Assembly: GCA_032358255.1 (NCBI GenBank) | Contig: JAULBX010025897.1 | Coordinates: 1-54,639 of the forward strand | Source: Heterotrichella gracilis | Lineage: Eukaryota; Sar; Xanthophyceae; Tribonematales; Xanthonemataceae | Direction of reading: 5' to 3' | Length of the DNA stretch: 54,639 nt | Shown: positions 1 through 12,700 of the stretch, piece by piece | How the letters are laid out: each line of letters begins with the position of its first letter | Numbering within the stretch: the stretch's first letter is position 1 | Translations under genes and position numbers: made by a program | Notes under the pieces: model-generated | Told to the model about the DNA's origin: nothing | What the model saw: only the letters and a program-made list of their open reading frames with translations | Databases searched by the model: none

Positions 1-58
<58 letters not shown>
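1..58. repeat. Run of 58 consecutive C
   Basis: The window opens with an uninterrupted C homopolymer that then changes abruptly to ordinary mixed sequence. No biological role is apparent. A scaffold end or a long-read homopolymer error is the simplest explanation. Confidence 0.9.
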
Positions 59-59
<1 letters not shown>

Positions 60-285
60 TACGAAAAGCAAGGGGATTCATAAATTAGAATAGGACTATT
101 CTAGTCCCCCTGTGGAAAGGTTTCTGCTTCTTGTGTTAGCCTGGAACAGGTGGCAGGTGGGTGGGTGGCATAAGAAGGGGTGCGCGGCACAACAGGTAAG
201 GTGCGGTGGGGATCAGCAAGGGAGGCGGGTGGGTGGCAGGGGGCAAGGGCAACATGTAGTACAGCGCAAGTCTCCGCAATTGGTA

Positions 286-2345
286 TCACACATCTTCCCA
301 CCTGTTGCTTGCGTAGCTGGTCATGAGCATCCCGCCCAGCAGCAGCACCGTGGCCTGCATCGCCAGCTTGGGCCAGTTGGCGCGGCGCATGGCGCAGCGC
401 AGCCGGCGCAGGTTGTCGCGGCAGGCGGGCGGCAGGCGCGCCTCCAGGCTGCGCAGGAGCTCCTGGATCACCTCCAGCACGTTGGCCACGGCCCTCTGCG
501 GGGGTTGGAAAGAGGGTTTAGGGTTTGCAGAGAGGGTTTAAGATATATAATATAGGGTTTGCAGCAGCTCCTGGACCACCTGAAGCACGTTGGCCACCAC
601 CCTCTGCAGGACTTTTCAGGGAAGAAAGCTGCCGCTGTTACTGTGCGGTACACCAAAGCAGAAACAGCCACACAAGGTAAGGTGGGCGTATAGGGGTGGA
701 GCGAAGGTGTAGCGTTGTTGTGTGTGTTGTGCCTGGCTGTTTCCTGTGGGCGTTTCGTTTCTTTCTTTCTTTCTGTAGCAACCGACCACGGTAAGGTCTG
801 GGTATGCATGGCATGGGCAGCAGCAGCACAGGAGGCAGGCACTGGTTCACTGGTTCACAGGCCAGGGTGCCCCAGATGCGTAGCGAACGGGACTTGGCCA
901 CAGCGCCAGGCTAAAGCATGCCACCCGGCTGTTCTGCGTGCCCCACCTGTGGGTAGATGCTTGCCACTGTGCCTGTGAAGGTGTCCAGCACGCTCTGCAT
1001 GGCGCTGAAGCAGGCGTGGGCCTCCTCATCCTCAACACCCTTGGACCCGCCCTCCCCAGAAACAACCTCTGACGAGCCCTTAGAGGAGCCCTTGGTTGAG
1101 CAGGAGTCGGTGCCAGAGGGCGCAGATACCTCCACCTCCAGCTCAACACCAGAGGAGGCCATGTGGAGCAGCTCGGCTGCAGCCATGAGGGCATTTTCGC
1201 CTGTCAGGTCCTCCACAACCAACTCCTCCTCCTCCTCGACCTGATCACCCTCATCCTCTTCCTCACCTTGCTGGGTGGTTGCTTCCAGGACCACCTCGTT
1301 GACGGTGTCTTGGTGGTCGCCCTCGTCCACCAGGGAGGCCTGGCGGGAGGTTTGGTGGGAGGAAGGGTTGTTGACCAGGCTGAACGAATCAGAGGACTCT
1401 GAGCGGGAAGGGGTGGGGGACAGGGCTGCTGCTGGGTCCTCTGGAGCTGCCTCTTCTGGATGTGGCCCTTCCTCCTCTTCTGGGTGGTCCTGGGTTGGGT
1501 TGGGTGCTTCCTCAACGATGGGTTCCTCCAGCTTGGCTGCTTGCTGAGCAACATTGATGGCATTGGATGCCACCTCCTCCTCACTAACAAGGTCACCGGG
1601 AAGCGTTTCTGAGCCCTTTGGGTCCATCTCCTCGGTCTGAGCTCTTTCCGGTGCTAGTTGCAAGACGGGCTGGGTGACGCTCGCTGGCGGTGGTTGATCG
1701 CTGCAGCCCAGCGTGGTTTCTGTGGGTTGCGGAGTGAGGGGTGGGGGCAGTGGTAGTGCCTCTCGAGGCAGGAACTGGCCCTCAAAGGAAGGCTGAGGCT
1801 GACTCACAACCTCCTGTGACTCTAGGTAGTCGTACGGCGTGAGGGACCTGCACGAGACGAGCCACGGAAGTGGTCATGGCATGTGATCAGGCATGAGGGG
1901 CACTTTTCACTCGTTTTGCCAATACGCCACAAGAACCGACACTTGGCCCCACTTAACATACGACACCAGCAAATAGGAACAAAAGGGTTGTTCTCAGGCC
2001 AATGCGACGTACTCTTCGCTGATTGCGGAAGAGGACCTGCTCGAGTGGTCCACCAATTCCCAGTCAGCATCGCACTTGCTGGCCATGGGTGGAGCAGCTT
2101 GCGCGAGCTGTTCTTCTGGGCCAGGCTCCCAGTCGTTCACGGTGCCAATGACGGCAATATCCTGTGTTTCCTGCAAAGCGACAAGCAATTGAGAACCCTG
2201 CCCACTTGCCACGCACTCCGTAAGCAAAAGTTCCTGTACTGGAAGCGAACCTGGCAAGTAGCCAAACCTCCCTGCCTGGCGCAAGCTTACGACACCTGCC
2301 TAGCACACCCATGCGCAAAGTTACACGCACCTGAATGGAGCTCAT
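286..2345 (-). CDS. Acidic tail-anchored membrane protein, candidate ATG8-interacting (ATI-like) protein
   Basis: Proposed exons (minus strand): 2345-2331, 2170-2013, 1847-947, 495-286. They join in phase to give about 427 residues. The short first exon (MSSIQ, followed by a GTGCGT donor) is the least certain; the other junctions are clean. Near the N-terminus is DADWELVDH (W42-V45), which fits the W-x-x-L/I/V motif by which autophagy cargo receptors bind ATG8. It is followed by a long Asp/Glu/Ser-rich, low-complexity, probably disordered stretch. A single hydrophobic segment near residues 402-420 (LAMQATVLLLGGMLM) is followed by only a few residues and ends RWEDV, which is tail-anchor topology. 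Plant ATG8-interacting proteins combine an early ATG8-binding motif, disorder and a membrane span, so that is the best analogy. It rests on architecture, not confident homology. Another tail-anchored ER or plastid protein is possible. Confidence 0.55.
561..609 (-). repeat. Decayed copy of the start of the ATI-like gene's last exon, with acceptor
   Basis: About 41 of 48 bases match the true acceptor and exon start at 453-500. The copy lies in the preceding intron, and the two are separated by telomere-like motifs (AGGGTTTAGGGTTT on the plus strand). Read in the gene's sense it has a usable AG acceptor, so it could act as a decoy splice site. Confidence 0.75.
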
Positions 2346-3222
2346 TGAGTGGGTCAAGGTTGCACCCAACTGTCCGAAAATGATCGATTCCTGGACCTAC
2401 TCGTAAGGCCCAGTTTTTTCACAGCCAAGAAAGCAGCAAGGCAGGTTGCGACACCTGTAGACCGCGACCACGCAGCAACCAGCGCTCAGCACGGCCGAAA
2501 CGGTCGACAGGGGTTGTGCACGCAGGTATGGGGCGCTCGTGCGCAAGGCTTGTTGCTCGACAGCGCTTCCACCGCAAGAAAAGTTTGAACGCACGCCCTC
2601 GAGGCTTACCCAACCAGGGGGGGCATTATATTCAACTTGCAGGGGAGGCCTAGGCTGCATGCATTTTGCAGGACATGGTGTTTTCCAAATTCAGAAATCC
2701 ACATTATCAGCTTCAGAGTCTCGATTGGCATCTGCCAGTTCGAAGCATGTGTCTCGGATCACTGGGTTGCTTGAAACAGCGTCAAAACAGAACTATGGTT
2801 GGCACCGCGTCACCGCGCTGCTGCATCAAAATTGCCATCTGGCGCTGCTTGCCGTTACCGTATGTGCTTGCCATGCATTGCACCAACTGGGGCAGAAATT
2901 AATTTGATCACCTTCCCAGGGGAGGAGTTGCTTGCCGAGCTCATGCGCGCCAATTTGTTACCCAATGGGCAGCGCGTTGCCAAACCACCGCTGAGGATAG
3001 GGGTTGCACGTTGCACGGGTCTAAAAGGGAGTCAGCCAGCACAAGCACTATGGGGATAGAAAATAGAAGATGGAACAATATTCCTAACCCTAAAAAATCG
3101 TTCTCAGCAGTAAACCCCAATCAAGGATACTTCCAGGCTTTGGGAAATGTCACCATCCACCCCAGGCACAAGAACCACCACCACCACCTGCTGCGCCACC
3201 ACCACCAACTGTTGCCTGCCCC
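2346..3222. other. Spacer between the ATI-like gene and PRMT5
   Basis: This holds the 3' end of PRMT5 and the 5' region of the next minus-strand gene. Short open frames exist on both strands, but none shows recognisable protein features or consistent splice sites. Confidence 0.5.
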
Positions 3223-6200
3223 TCACAGCCCCACGTGGTAGGACCGCCCATTCACGTTGTGGATGTTGGTGGGCACTGGCTTGGTCAACGCCCACTCGTA
3301 CCACACCTGCAGAGGAGGGTGGGGCACAAATTGGGGTCAGCAGATGCAGCCACATTCACGCACACATTTGCCAGGGTCTGGTCCCCACTGCTCGCTACTG
3401 CTTCTCCATGTGCTGGCTGTCCACACCCCCTATATTTTAGACACATCTTAGGGCTCAGGGTTTGGGGTTGAAGGTGGTCATGGTTGGGCCCATCCTAGTG
3501 CACCATTCACAAGGCGCGTAAAGAAACCCTAGCCCACACCTAAAGCCCCACCGCACGGCACCACAGGTGCACCATTACATGACCCAAACCCTAGGCAGCC
3601 CTTGCGAAGGACCTTCCCCTCATGTCAAATGTGACGCATGGGTCATGCGCAAGCCCACATGGCCCTACACCCGCACGCCCTTCCACCTTGTGAGTTTCAG
3701 CACATTGTGCATCGCCACACGTGCATGCCCACCTCACCCCAAACCATTAACCCTTGAAACCCTAAACCCTAGGCACGTACCTTGTGCGTTGCCGCGAACC
3801 GCCACATGTGCACCCCCACCTTGCCCCCCGCGGGCATGTACATGGGGCGATGCAGCGGGAAGTATATTGGGAACCAGCTGAACATATTGTGGGTGTGGGT
3901 GTGTGGGTGGATGCTGAGGGTGACGTCCTTGTACAGCTTGGTGTCAAAGTAGCCTGGGGGCAAGGGGAGAAGGCACATATTGGAAACATATTCAGAGAGG
4001 CCATAGTAAGAGCGCTTGCAAAATGGCAAGAAAAGCAAGCATACCTCGTACGTTTCCCCAATTACCAATGCCTAAAGTTGCTATCACAACTCTGAATGTA
4101 CATCAGCACAAGATAACTCCTTATACTAATCGCTTCATTTCACACAGACCCTAAACGCAAACCAGGCATATGCATTTCATAACTATCCTAAATTAAGTAA
4201 ACCAGGCATATGCATCCAATTCCCTTGCCCACACCACCCACCTTGAGATTTTAAAGAAAACCAACAGATCTATGAAACTAATATCCCTTGCACCACCCAC
4301 CTGCAAAGCCGTGGCAAAGCGCCGCCAGCTCTGGGTGCAGCTTGAAGGTCAGTGCTGCGTCCCGCCTGTTGTCGATGGGGGTGTTGCGATTGGGGTGCAT
4401 GAATGTGAACACAGGCTGGGGGGCGGCCAGGGGGGTGAAATTGTACAGCTTGACCACGTAGGGGGTCTCAAAGTGCTCCAGGTCGTCGTACGCCTGTGCC
4501 AGCGGGGAGAGCAGGGAATTATACACCAGTGTGTGTGGGGAGGGAGATTATGGCCTGGTGGTAAACGTGTCACATGCTGCATGCAAGGTGATGGTAGTGG
4601 TGGCAACCATTCAAAATGCACTGTCCCCAAGTAACAAGCTCTAGATTTAAAACTCCCATCTATTCCTCGTGTGACAGTTCGGTCTTGACGCACTCCCTGT
4701 GCACTCTCTTCGCCGTGGTGAGGCAAACAAAATGACATCCCCACACACACATGCACACCCCACCCACCTTAACCGAGTTCCATAGCTTGGCTGCTGTGAT
4801 TGGCTGCAGGTAGGAGGTGTAGGACTCGGGGATGCTGATACCCTCCGGCTTCAAAAACCGCTGGGCCCCATCCAAGCACTCTGGGGACAGCTCGTTGTCC
4901 CCAAAGGATCCCAGCAGCTCGCTGACCAGGATGTCGGCTTGCTCAGGCGCCTCCCAGTGGCGCATGTCTGCACCCACCAGGGTCACCTGCTCCGTCCACC
5001 TGTAGGAGAGGGGGATATCTAGTGCTTATCCAAGGACAGCAAAATCACCCATATATTGGGGAGGCATCAACATGGGAGTGGGGGAGATGAGTGGCCAATG
5101 ATCGGCGTATCAACCATGCATGGAGGGCGAGGTCAGCATGGGAAACACCTTCCATACAATGCCACACGTATGGGTAAACTTGAGACCAGGCTACAGGATC
5201 GTGGTATACTGCTGCGTCATGAAGAGCGTAGTACTTGGGCGGAAACGCCGAACCATACATCTGATACAGGACTACATGTTGTTTCAGCAGCGACGCACCC
5301 TTCGCTCCATATGAGGTGCTGCAGCGTGACCAGCGCGTTAGGGTTCTTCTCCACGGCGTAAACCCTAATCGCCCGCCCCGCGCGCCGCCCGGCGTTCAGC
5401 GAAGCGCGCACCAGCGGCCCCCGCCCCGCACCCACCACGATCACCACCCCCACCACCCCCGGCGCGCCCCCACCACCCCCCTCCGGTGCAGGTATCCGGT
5501 CCAACAGGGCCTGATAGACAGCTTCCTCGTATGTGGTGTACTTCATGGTGTCCTTCTCGAAGGTTTCGTATGTGGCTGACTCCAGGTTGTCTTGCAGGGG
5601 CTGCAGGGGGGCCTGCGATGGGTGTTCAGGAGGGTAATGGTTTGGTTAGGGTTTGGCTAGGGTCTGTGGGGGTCTGGGGGGCAGTGCGAGCAGGTAATCA
5701 TAGGGTTTCACTCATTCACAGGGTTTCCCTGTAGGCAGTCACGTGCACTTCCCGCTCCCCACCTCCACCACTTAGGGCTTTGAGTCAGGGTCCTGGTCAG
5801 GGTTTGTAGGGTTTGTAGAGTCCCCACCCACCCACCTGCAGGTAGTCCCTGTATGCAGTCTCCTGCACCTCCTGCTCGCTGACTGGGTCGATCTTCCGGA
5901 ACAGGTAGCTCAAGTACTCCCAGTACACCCGCAAGGGGTGCGATTCACCGGGCACGTGTAGGGAGTCATCAGGGGTTGCACCCCCCTGGGATTGTGTGGG
6001 GGGTGGTGGGGCGGTGTGGTGTGCGGCGCCGCTGAGGACCACCTGTGGGGTGGGTGGGTGGGTGGGTGGAGTGGGGCGGACCATGCCACTATGGATGTTT
6101 TGCAACTACATATTCCATGGGTGGGGATATGCGGCGCTGCTCAGGACCATCTGAAGGGGTGGGCGGAAGATGGGGTGGATCAAAATTATCGTTTGTGTAT

Positions 6201-8902
6201 TTGGTGGGACACTACCATATTTTGATTCCCGGCTTTCGTTTGTTGCATTACGTGTGACTGCACCTACATGTGGTGTGGGTCTCGTATGTATGCCTGTCAG
6301 CATGGGCACGTCTCAGCACATGAATGTGACTATGGGCATTTGGCGCCCACCTCCACCCATGCCCCCCACCCACATGTCCACCCGCCAGCACGTCCTGGTG
6401 CCTTACAAACCCACTGAAAACCCTAAACCCTAAAACCCCTAACCCCAACCCCGCTCACCTGCACGCCCCGCACCAGGAACCCCGCCAGCACGTCCTGGTG
6501 CCGCTCAGGTCACCATCCAAGACCCTAAACCCTAAACCTTAAACCCCCACCCACCTGCACGCCCCGCACCAGGAACCTCGCCAGCACGACATGATGTTGT
6601 CTAGGTCACCATCGAAAACCCTAAACCCTAAATCCCCACCCACCTGCACGCCCCGCACCAGGAACCCCGCCAGCACGTCCTGGTGCCGCTTGGTGAGCGT
6701 GGGGAACCCCCGCTTGTTGGTGACAAAGATGCTGGTGGGCACCACCACCGCTTTCACAGGCTCGCCCCGCCACCGGGCCACCGCCTCGGGTGGCGGCAGG
6801 CTGGCGGGCAGCTCCAGTATCAACCCTAGGCGGGGTGTGTGCTCGCACAGCACCCGCACCTGGTTCCACCACTCCCAGGGGTCGGACAGGGGCAGGCCTG
6901 CGCGGCGGGTGGTGGGGTTGGGGTGGGTGGGTGAGTGGGTGGATGTGGCAGTGGTTGTGGGGATGTGGCAGTGGTTGTGGTTATGGGGGTGAGTGGTGGG
7001 GGTGGCAGTGGTTGTGCGGATGGGGTGGGTGATGGTGGTGGTAAGTGGTTGTATTGAAGGGGTGGGATATGGCCGGCAATGATGGTGTGTCGGGGATTTC
7101 AATGTGAGGGCAGGGTAATGTCAGGCCCACAACAGGTGCAAAGATGAAGCAGCGCTCACCTGCCGCCTGATGTGCGTCCCCAGGCTCCTGGGAGTCCCCA
7201 GTGGTGCTGGTGGGTGATGGCGGGGATGTGATTGGCACGCGCAGCCATAGGGCCATGCTCCCCAGGCGGCCGAAGAACTGCAAGGGGGGGTGTATGGTTT
7301 AGGTTAGGGTTTGGGAGACACGGTTTGAGCGGCATGCCCAGCCACGGCGCCATGCTGCCCCCTCGTCCAGAGAAGCAGGATGAGCTAGGGCGGTGCATTT
7401 GGGCAGTGAAGGTCAGGCTGGGCAAGCACCACTGAAATGTGATGATCATGGATCAGAGCAACCCGCGGTTACCCGCCCATTACCACCACCACCACCGAAA
7501 ACCGCTGCCGCATGGGTGTGGGCGGGATGCATGCCTGCTGCATCAAGTAAACCCCCCCGTCCCCACCCACACCCACACACCACCGCACCCACACCCACAC
7601 ATGGGTGTGGGCGGGATGCATGCCTGCTGTATCACGTTACCCCCACCCCCCACCCACATCCACAGACACCACCACACCCACACACACCTGGTTCAGCACC
7701 GCCGCATAGTTGGCTGCGTCCAGCGGCCGCGGGGGTGTGGGCAGGATGCACGCCTGTAGGGACAGGTGCGAAGCCCAGTCCAGTTCCTGGCGCAGGGCGG
7801 CCGCCGAGGCGGAGCGCAGTGGGGGGTGTGGGGAGTCGGGGTCGATCCACTCGCTCACCCGACCAACCACCTGGGAAATAAGAATGGTGAGTGGATTGTG
7901 GGGGCGCGGGGGCGACCCCTGGTGTGAGGTGGCTGTGGTGGAGGAGGGGCAGGGGCTGGGATGCCCAGTCCAGGCATGGTGCAGTGCGGCTGAGGAAGCA
8001 GACCGCAAGGGGGGTTGAGGAATAGGGTATAGGGTTGCTGTTGGTCCACTTGCCCACCCACCCGGGTGGGAGGTGATTGGTGGTTTCAGGGGGTTGGGGG
8101 ACTGATGCACTGGGCCACGAGATCGCACACCTAGCTGCATGGTGGGGTGGGGGAATGTGCATAGACACACGCTGTAAGCACTGGCAGACCCCAAAGTGCA
8201 GGTGACGTGGTGGGGACAGTTGGGTGTAGGGTTTAAGGGTAGGGTTTAGTAGGGTGTAGAGTAAGGTTTGCTCGCACCTGGCCAGACCACTGCGTGGAGT
8301 TGAGCAGGTAGTCCGATCGGGTGAAGGGGGGCGGGATCAGGCCCGACGGGCCCGGGGGGGAGGGGGCTGGGCGCTGGTTGCGGGGGTGGGCCAATGGGGC
8401 GACAATGAAGTCGAAACCGCACAGGAGGGAGCTCTGTGGGGGAGGCGGGAACAGGTGACAAATAACACAATGTTGCAACCGCTATGGGATCGAAGGTACT
8501 CGACATTCGTAGCTCACTGACGGTCAAGTTGGCTATGTGCGTGCAAGATGTGCAAGCTGGCGGGGGGTGGCATGCCTGCATATTCCTGTTCTTATCAACC
8601 CCTGCACAGGAGCGCGGAGTGCTTTGCATGCCTCGCAGATACCTGAGCGTATCCTTCTCATTCTTGGCCCATGTGGTGTGTATGGCGCTGCCCCTTGCAC
8701 TAGTATATTATATGCATGCATGGAGGGTTAGTGGCATGCATGCATATTGCCCAGCACCTCACCGGTTGCCCGCTGCGTTGTCCGAACAGTATCCAATTCA
8801 AATGTCACCTACCGCTAGGGTTTGGACTATGTCACTGGCGAACGACAGCTCCAGCCCGGCATACTTGGCGTCGCCGCAGTCGGTCCGCTTGCCCAGAGGC
8901 AT
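3223..8902 (-). CDS. PRMT5: Protein arginine N-methyltransferase 5 (PRMT5)
   Basis: Type II methyltransferase that makes symmetric dimethylarginine on histones and Sm-type splicing proteins, in nucleus and cytoplasm. Exons (minus): 8902-8813, 8433-8278, 7870-7688, 7277-7160, 6897-6644, 6042-5836, 5612-5299, 4999-4768, 4493-4301, 3953-3781, 3306-3223. All phases agree, giving 667 residues, close to the family's roughly 640. An N-terminal TIM-barrel-like region (to about residue 290) precedes the Rossmann methyltransferase and beta-barrel. Visible landmarks are [14 protein letters not shown] with F354, the position that favours symmetric dimethylation; the SAM loop [10 protein letters not shown] (about 395-404); VEKN with the ribose-binding Glu (E424); and [15 protein letters not shown] with the catalytic glutamates E468 and E477. 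It ends NGRSYHVGL as PRMT5 proteins do. The start [10 protein letters not shown] fits the family N-terminus. An insert rich in Gly (EGGGGGAPG) precedes the SAM strand. It is divergently arranged with MON2. Confidence 0.95.
6121..6165 (-). repeat. Degenerate copy of PRMT5 exon 6 acceptor and start
   Basis: The sequence GCGGCGCTGCTCAGGACCAT mirrors the true exon start at about 6017-6056, and the polypyrimidine-side sequence is partly kept. It lies immediately upstream of the real exon in gene sense. Confidence 0.65.
6376..6640 (-). repeat. Three partial copies of the end of PRMT5 exon 5 with its donor site
   Basis: The true exon end and donor start at 6641 on the plus-strand view. Copies lie at 6552-6600, 6456-6506 and, shorter, 6382-6402. 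The two longer ones keep the donor-adjacent sequence and most of the 48-base exon end. Each copy is followed by a closely similar tail (AGGTCACCATC then A-rich sequence and CCCTAAACCCTAAA), so exon end, donor and telomere-like motif appear to have been duplicated together. Confidence 0.85.
7324..7385 (-). repeat. Degenerate copy of PRMT5 exon 4 start
   Basis: This resembles 7229-7284 (exon 4 start and acceptor), including the block GCCATGCT between similar flanks. A TTAGGGTTTGGG stretch separates copy and exon. Confidence 0.55.
7513..8072 (-). repeat. Copies of PRMT5 exon 3 on both sides of the exon
   Basis: Downstream in gene sense, 7513-7546 and 7601-7636 share a GGTGTGGGCGGGATGCATGCC block that matches exon 3 near 7728-7768. 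Upstream, 7950-8013 and 8041-8072 together resemble the first part of exon 3 (GCCCAGTCCAG block, then the sequence around the acceptor). The true exon is 7688-7870, inside this span. Confidence 0.55.
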
Positions 8903-9776
8903 GGCGGCAACCGCCGCTGCTGTGCTTCTTTACACTGAGGTGACCGCAGAGGAATTATGAGTTAAAAAACGTGTTTATCGTTCCTGGACAAGGCGAGTGT
9001 CTGTTTGCTGGTGGTTGCCTCATGGGCAGTGTCTGTGTTTGGACTGATTAATTGCAATGGCAACACGGGAGAGGGCTGTCAGATCTTAGGCAAAATGGCC
9101 TTTTTGCAACAGTGTTGGGGGGGAATTCGTTGAGCTGGCACTGGTGAGGTGTTGAGGCAGCTGCTCGCCTTTCTATTGCTTCAGACATCTGCGTGAGTGA
9201 CTGATGCATGCATGCCCTTCTCTCCCCGCAGGGTCAAGCCCTGCTTTTCAACCCTGGGTAAAACCTTTTGGGCATGGTCATCCCCAAAACGCAGAGAGCA
9301 GGGCCTGAGCTACAGACTGCAAAGTGGATAATTCCCTTCAGGGTCAGGAATGAGCGCTGCTGGCTATACAACAGTGGTGTTACCCAACGTTGTCCCATCG
9401 TTCACTGTTATGCATTGTATGTGATAGCTGTGAATATCTGGGCTGCAACCTCTGCTCCACGTTTTTGTCGAGGACGCCTTTGTCTAGTTGTTTACGTCAC
9501 ATCTGCTTGGCAACGCGGTGGTGTAGGATGGAGTGGGGTAACATCTGACATGCCTGGGGCCATGGGGTAATGGATGTGCCCACTGCCCACGGGTCGCTGC
9601 CAACGGGCAGAGGTGGAGCCAAACAGCTGGTTGAAACACATGGGCACGTATGAATAGAGGAGCATCAGCTGCAGCAGAGGCGACCTGAAATAGTTATGAT
9701 TTGGCTCTCCTAGATCCACGGCATCTGCGACTTGGTTATTCTGACGGATGCCAGTGCACCACCGCGGGGCAACACG
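8903..9776. promoter_or_regulatory. Divergent spacer between PRMT5 and MON2
   Basis: This must hold the promoters and 5' UTRs of both genes. I see no convincing TATA element and no further gene. A TGCATGCATGC palindrome occurs near 9204-9214, but the same motif recurs at many unrelated places in the window. Confidence 0.5.
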
Positions 9777-12700
9777 ATGCAGCTGGGTCAAGGCAACCTC
9801 ATATCGACCCTTGAGACGGACTTAAAACAGCTGGTTACAGAGGCCAGGAAGTCGGATGGCATCACTGGCTGGCTTTCAGGCAGCGAACACCCCAAGATCC
9901 GAGATGCCGCAGAGAAAGCGCTCAAGTCGCTGGAAAGCCTATCCGACAAGCCTGACGGCCTGGAAACTGTTCGGACGTCAAAGGTAATTTCCACGGGTTC
10001 TCTGGTGTGACTCCAGCCTAAACAGCATGTGCATGCATATACGAAAGACCAGCATGAAAACCCGCTTCCAGATGTGACGAAAGCATTGCCAGGGCAAAGT
10101 TAACTGGCGTTAAATGGTGCACAGCTGATTGCAAACTGGCTGCATTGCCAGGGTACATGTAACTCGCTACCCAACACTGCATTTTCCCATGCTTGACCGC
10201 CATCTGGGTTGCCATGGCAGGAGTTCATCAAGCCCTTCGTGCTGGCAGCGGAGTCCAAGACCCCCAGGCTGGTCAGCGCGGCGCTTGTGAGCATGCAGAA
10301 GCTGTTTGACAACCGGCTGATACCGGATGAGGGCATGGACGGGGCGGTCTTGGCACTGGAACAGGTATGGTTACCCTTGCCCTCCAAAAGCCCTAAACCC
10401 TAAACCTCAAACCTGGCACTGGGGAAGCTACCTGCACCCACCATGTACAACTGTTTCACTGGTTCATTGGTGCAACCTGGTCAAAACCACGCCGTCCGTC
10501 TGGCAGACATGTGCCGGCAGTCGGGGTTTCTTTTACCACACCTGTTTGCAAAGCCGTTCAAATGGTGTGCATTGGGACAGCTGTGCATGCGCACCCCCCT
10601 CCTCCTGGTGATGGCACATGGTGTAACGGTTGGAGTTGTGGAACAGGTTGAGAAGATGACTGACGAGGGCGTGCAGCTCAAGCTGCTGCAGACCATCCTC
10701 ATACTGCTCCAATCCAACATGGTGTCAAAGAGCCAGGTAGGGTATTTGGAGGGTAACCACTGCATTACAGGATTAGGGCATTTGCAGGATAATCTTAGAC
10801 TGGGTCCTTTTCAATGTATAGGTCATTATGAGAAAGAAACACATCTACACCACCACCAGCGGCCTCATTGGAAACCCGTTGGCAATTTTTTGTGGAAGCC
10901 ATCCATGACTCCTGTGAATTTTAGTTGCATGAATTGTCGTGCAAGGCTGAATTCTGCCTGGCCTGACACCTGGCTTGCTGCGCAGTGGCGTGTGGAGCGC
11001 GTGCTGAGCATCTGCTTCAGGATGCTGGCGAGCACGCGCAACACAGACAGCGTATCAAACACAGCCGCGGCCACCGTGAGACAGGTGGGGGGGGGGAGGG
11101 TGTGGTCGAGGAAAGGAGGGGGGAGGGGGGGAGGAGGGGGCAACATCTCCAATGCATGATCATGGCCCATTGCATGGATGCTCACATGCATGCACCTGTC
11201 TCATGGGCCATGATTGCATGCTCACAGGCACCGCCATGCAAGCACTGTTGATCGGTGCAACCAGCCTGCGGGACTCGCATTTCGTGGTTATGACAGCGTA
11301 TGAATTTCTACAAGAGTCAAATACACTGCATGGCGCATGCCCTTGCATGTTGCATGCAGACGTTGCACAGGCCACCCCATACGTTGCACACGCACATGCA
11401 TGCATGCTACCTTGCATGGCACGCATATATATACTTATAGCCAGCTTGCCTTGGTCTTCTGATCATAATGCACATCTCCTTCCCCTGCAGGCGGTGGTGA
11501 TAGTGTACGAGCATGTGCTCACCAGCACTGGGGCCGCCAAGGCGCACAGCCCCAAGCACGCACGCGAGGAGATTGTATATGCCGCACTCAACATACTGGA
11601 CGACCTGTGCCTGCTGGCCAACGGTGGGTGGGTGTGGTGGCGGTGGTGGTGGCGGTGGTAATGGTGGTGGGTGGTGGGTGGGAGGGGGGCATATTCTGCG
11701 TGGGGCATGGGATGCATGGGGTCAACCCATAATGCACATCGCATGCGTGCCAAAATATGCGCAAAACACATGAATCGCTGCCCTTGCTACCCACCTCCAA
11801 CTTCCTAAGCCTTGTGACGCGCACCTCATGTGCTCTTCCCGCCTCCCACGAATGACTCCTCCACACCCACCACTGCAGGCGCCTCTGCCAAGTGGCTCAA
11901 GATCCCGCAGTTCCACAAGGCGTTCGTCCTGGACCTTCTAGGGTTTGTGCTGTCAAACTACGCCGAGGTTTTCCGACACCTGCCAGAGTTTGAACACGCC
12001 CTCCTGGTGCGTGTGCTAGCTAGTTAGTCCAATTGGTTCAGGGTTCAGTGAATTATTACTGTTAGTGATGCTGCATGCGTTCCAGCAATGCAGCCAAGTT
12101 ACACAGCCGGGCTTGTCCCTATGCGGCACCAAGCGGTCCTTTCCTGGCACTGGTTGTTCCGCTTTTTTTTCCCTGCATGAATTTTACCTTAAATGGCCCT
12201 GGATTTACTCCGCAAATGGGCCCATTTGCAGGTGCGGGTGTGCCCCCTCACAATGGCGAATCTGGAGGCGGTTTTGGACCCCGAGGCCGATACCGGGTCG
12301 GGGTTTGCCGAGCTGCGCATCGTGCTGCGCAACGTGTCCACCGTCATTAAGCTGTACTACCGCCAGCTTAAGGCCAAGTGCGGGGCGTTCATAGAGACCA
12401 TGCTGCAAGGTGGGGAGCCAGGGTGGGGGTGGTTGCGGTGACATTGGTGGTGGAGAGGAAGGGGGGGAACGGGATGCTGGGGTGCGGGTTCCTGTTGTCC
12501 TAGCATGGCTCAGCACCACCAATACAGCGCATGAACGCACTACATCCCTGCCGGCCCTGGCCCTCTTTAGCACATCAGTATGCTTCTCGGCCCCTCCCCT
12601 CCCTCCCCACCCACCTCACACCCCCACACCCCACCCATACAGGCACCGACGCCGGGCGCGGCGTGTGGCAGCGCATCAGCGTACTCCAGGTGCTGCGCCA

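Noticed and set aside
6376-6640. Telomere-like heptamers as a sign of a chromosome end or subtelomere
   Set aside because: They are short, degenerate, in both orientations and spread across the whole window inside housekeeping-gene introns. There is no long pure array.
7050-8400. Transposable-element genes in the larger introns and spacers
   Set aside because: I looked for reverse transcriptase, integrase and transposase motifs and terminal repeats across the window and found none. The repeats present are satellites, microsatellites and exon-end copies.
8703-8745. TGCATGCATGC-rich stretches as promoter elements
   Set aside because: The motif also recurs in introns and spacers (for example 11165-11195, 11397-11408, 23768-23793, 43711-43722), so it is general sequence composition and not a specific promoter signal.
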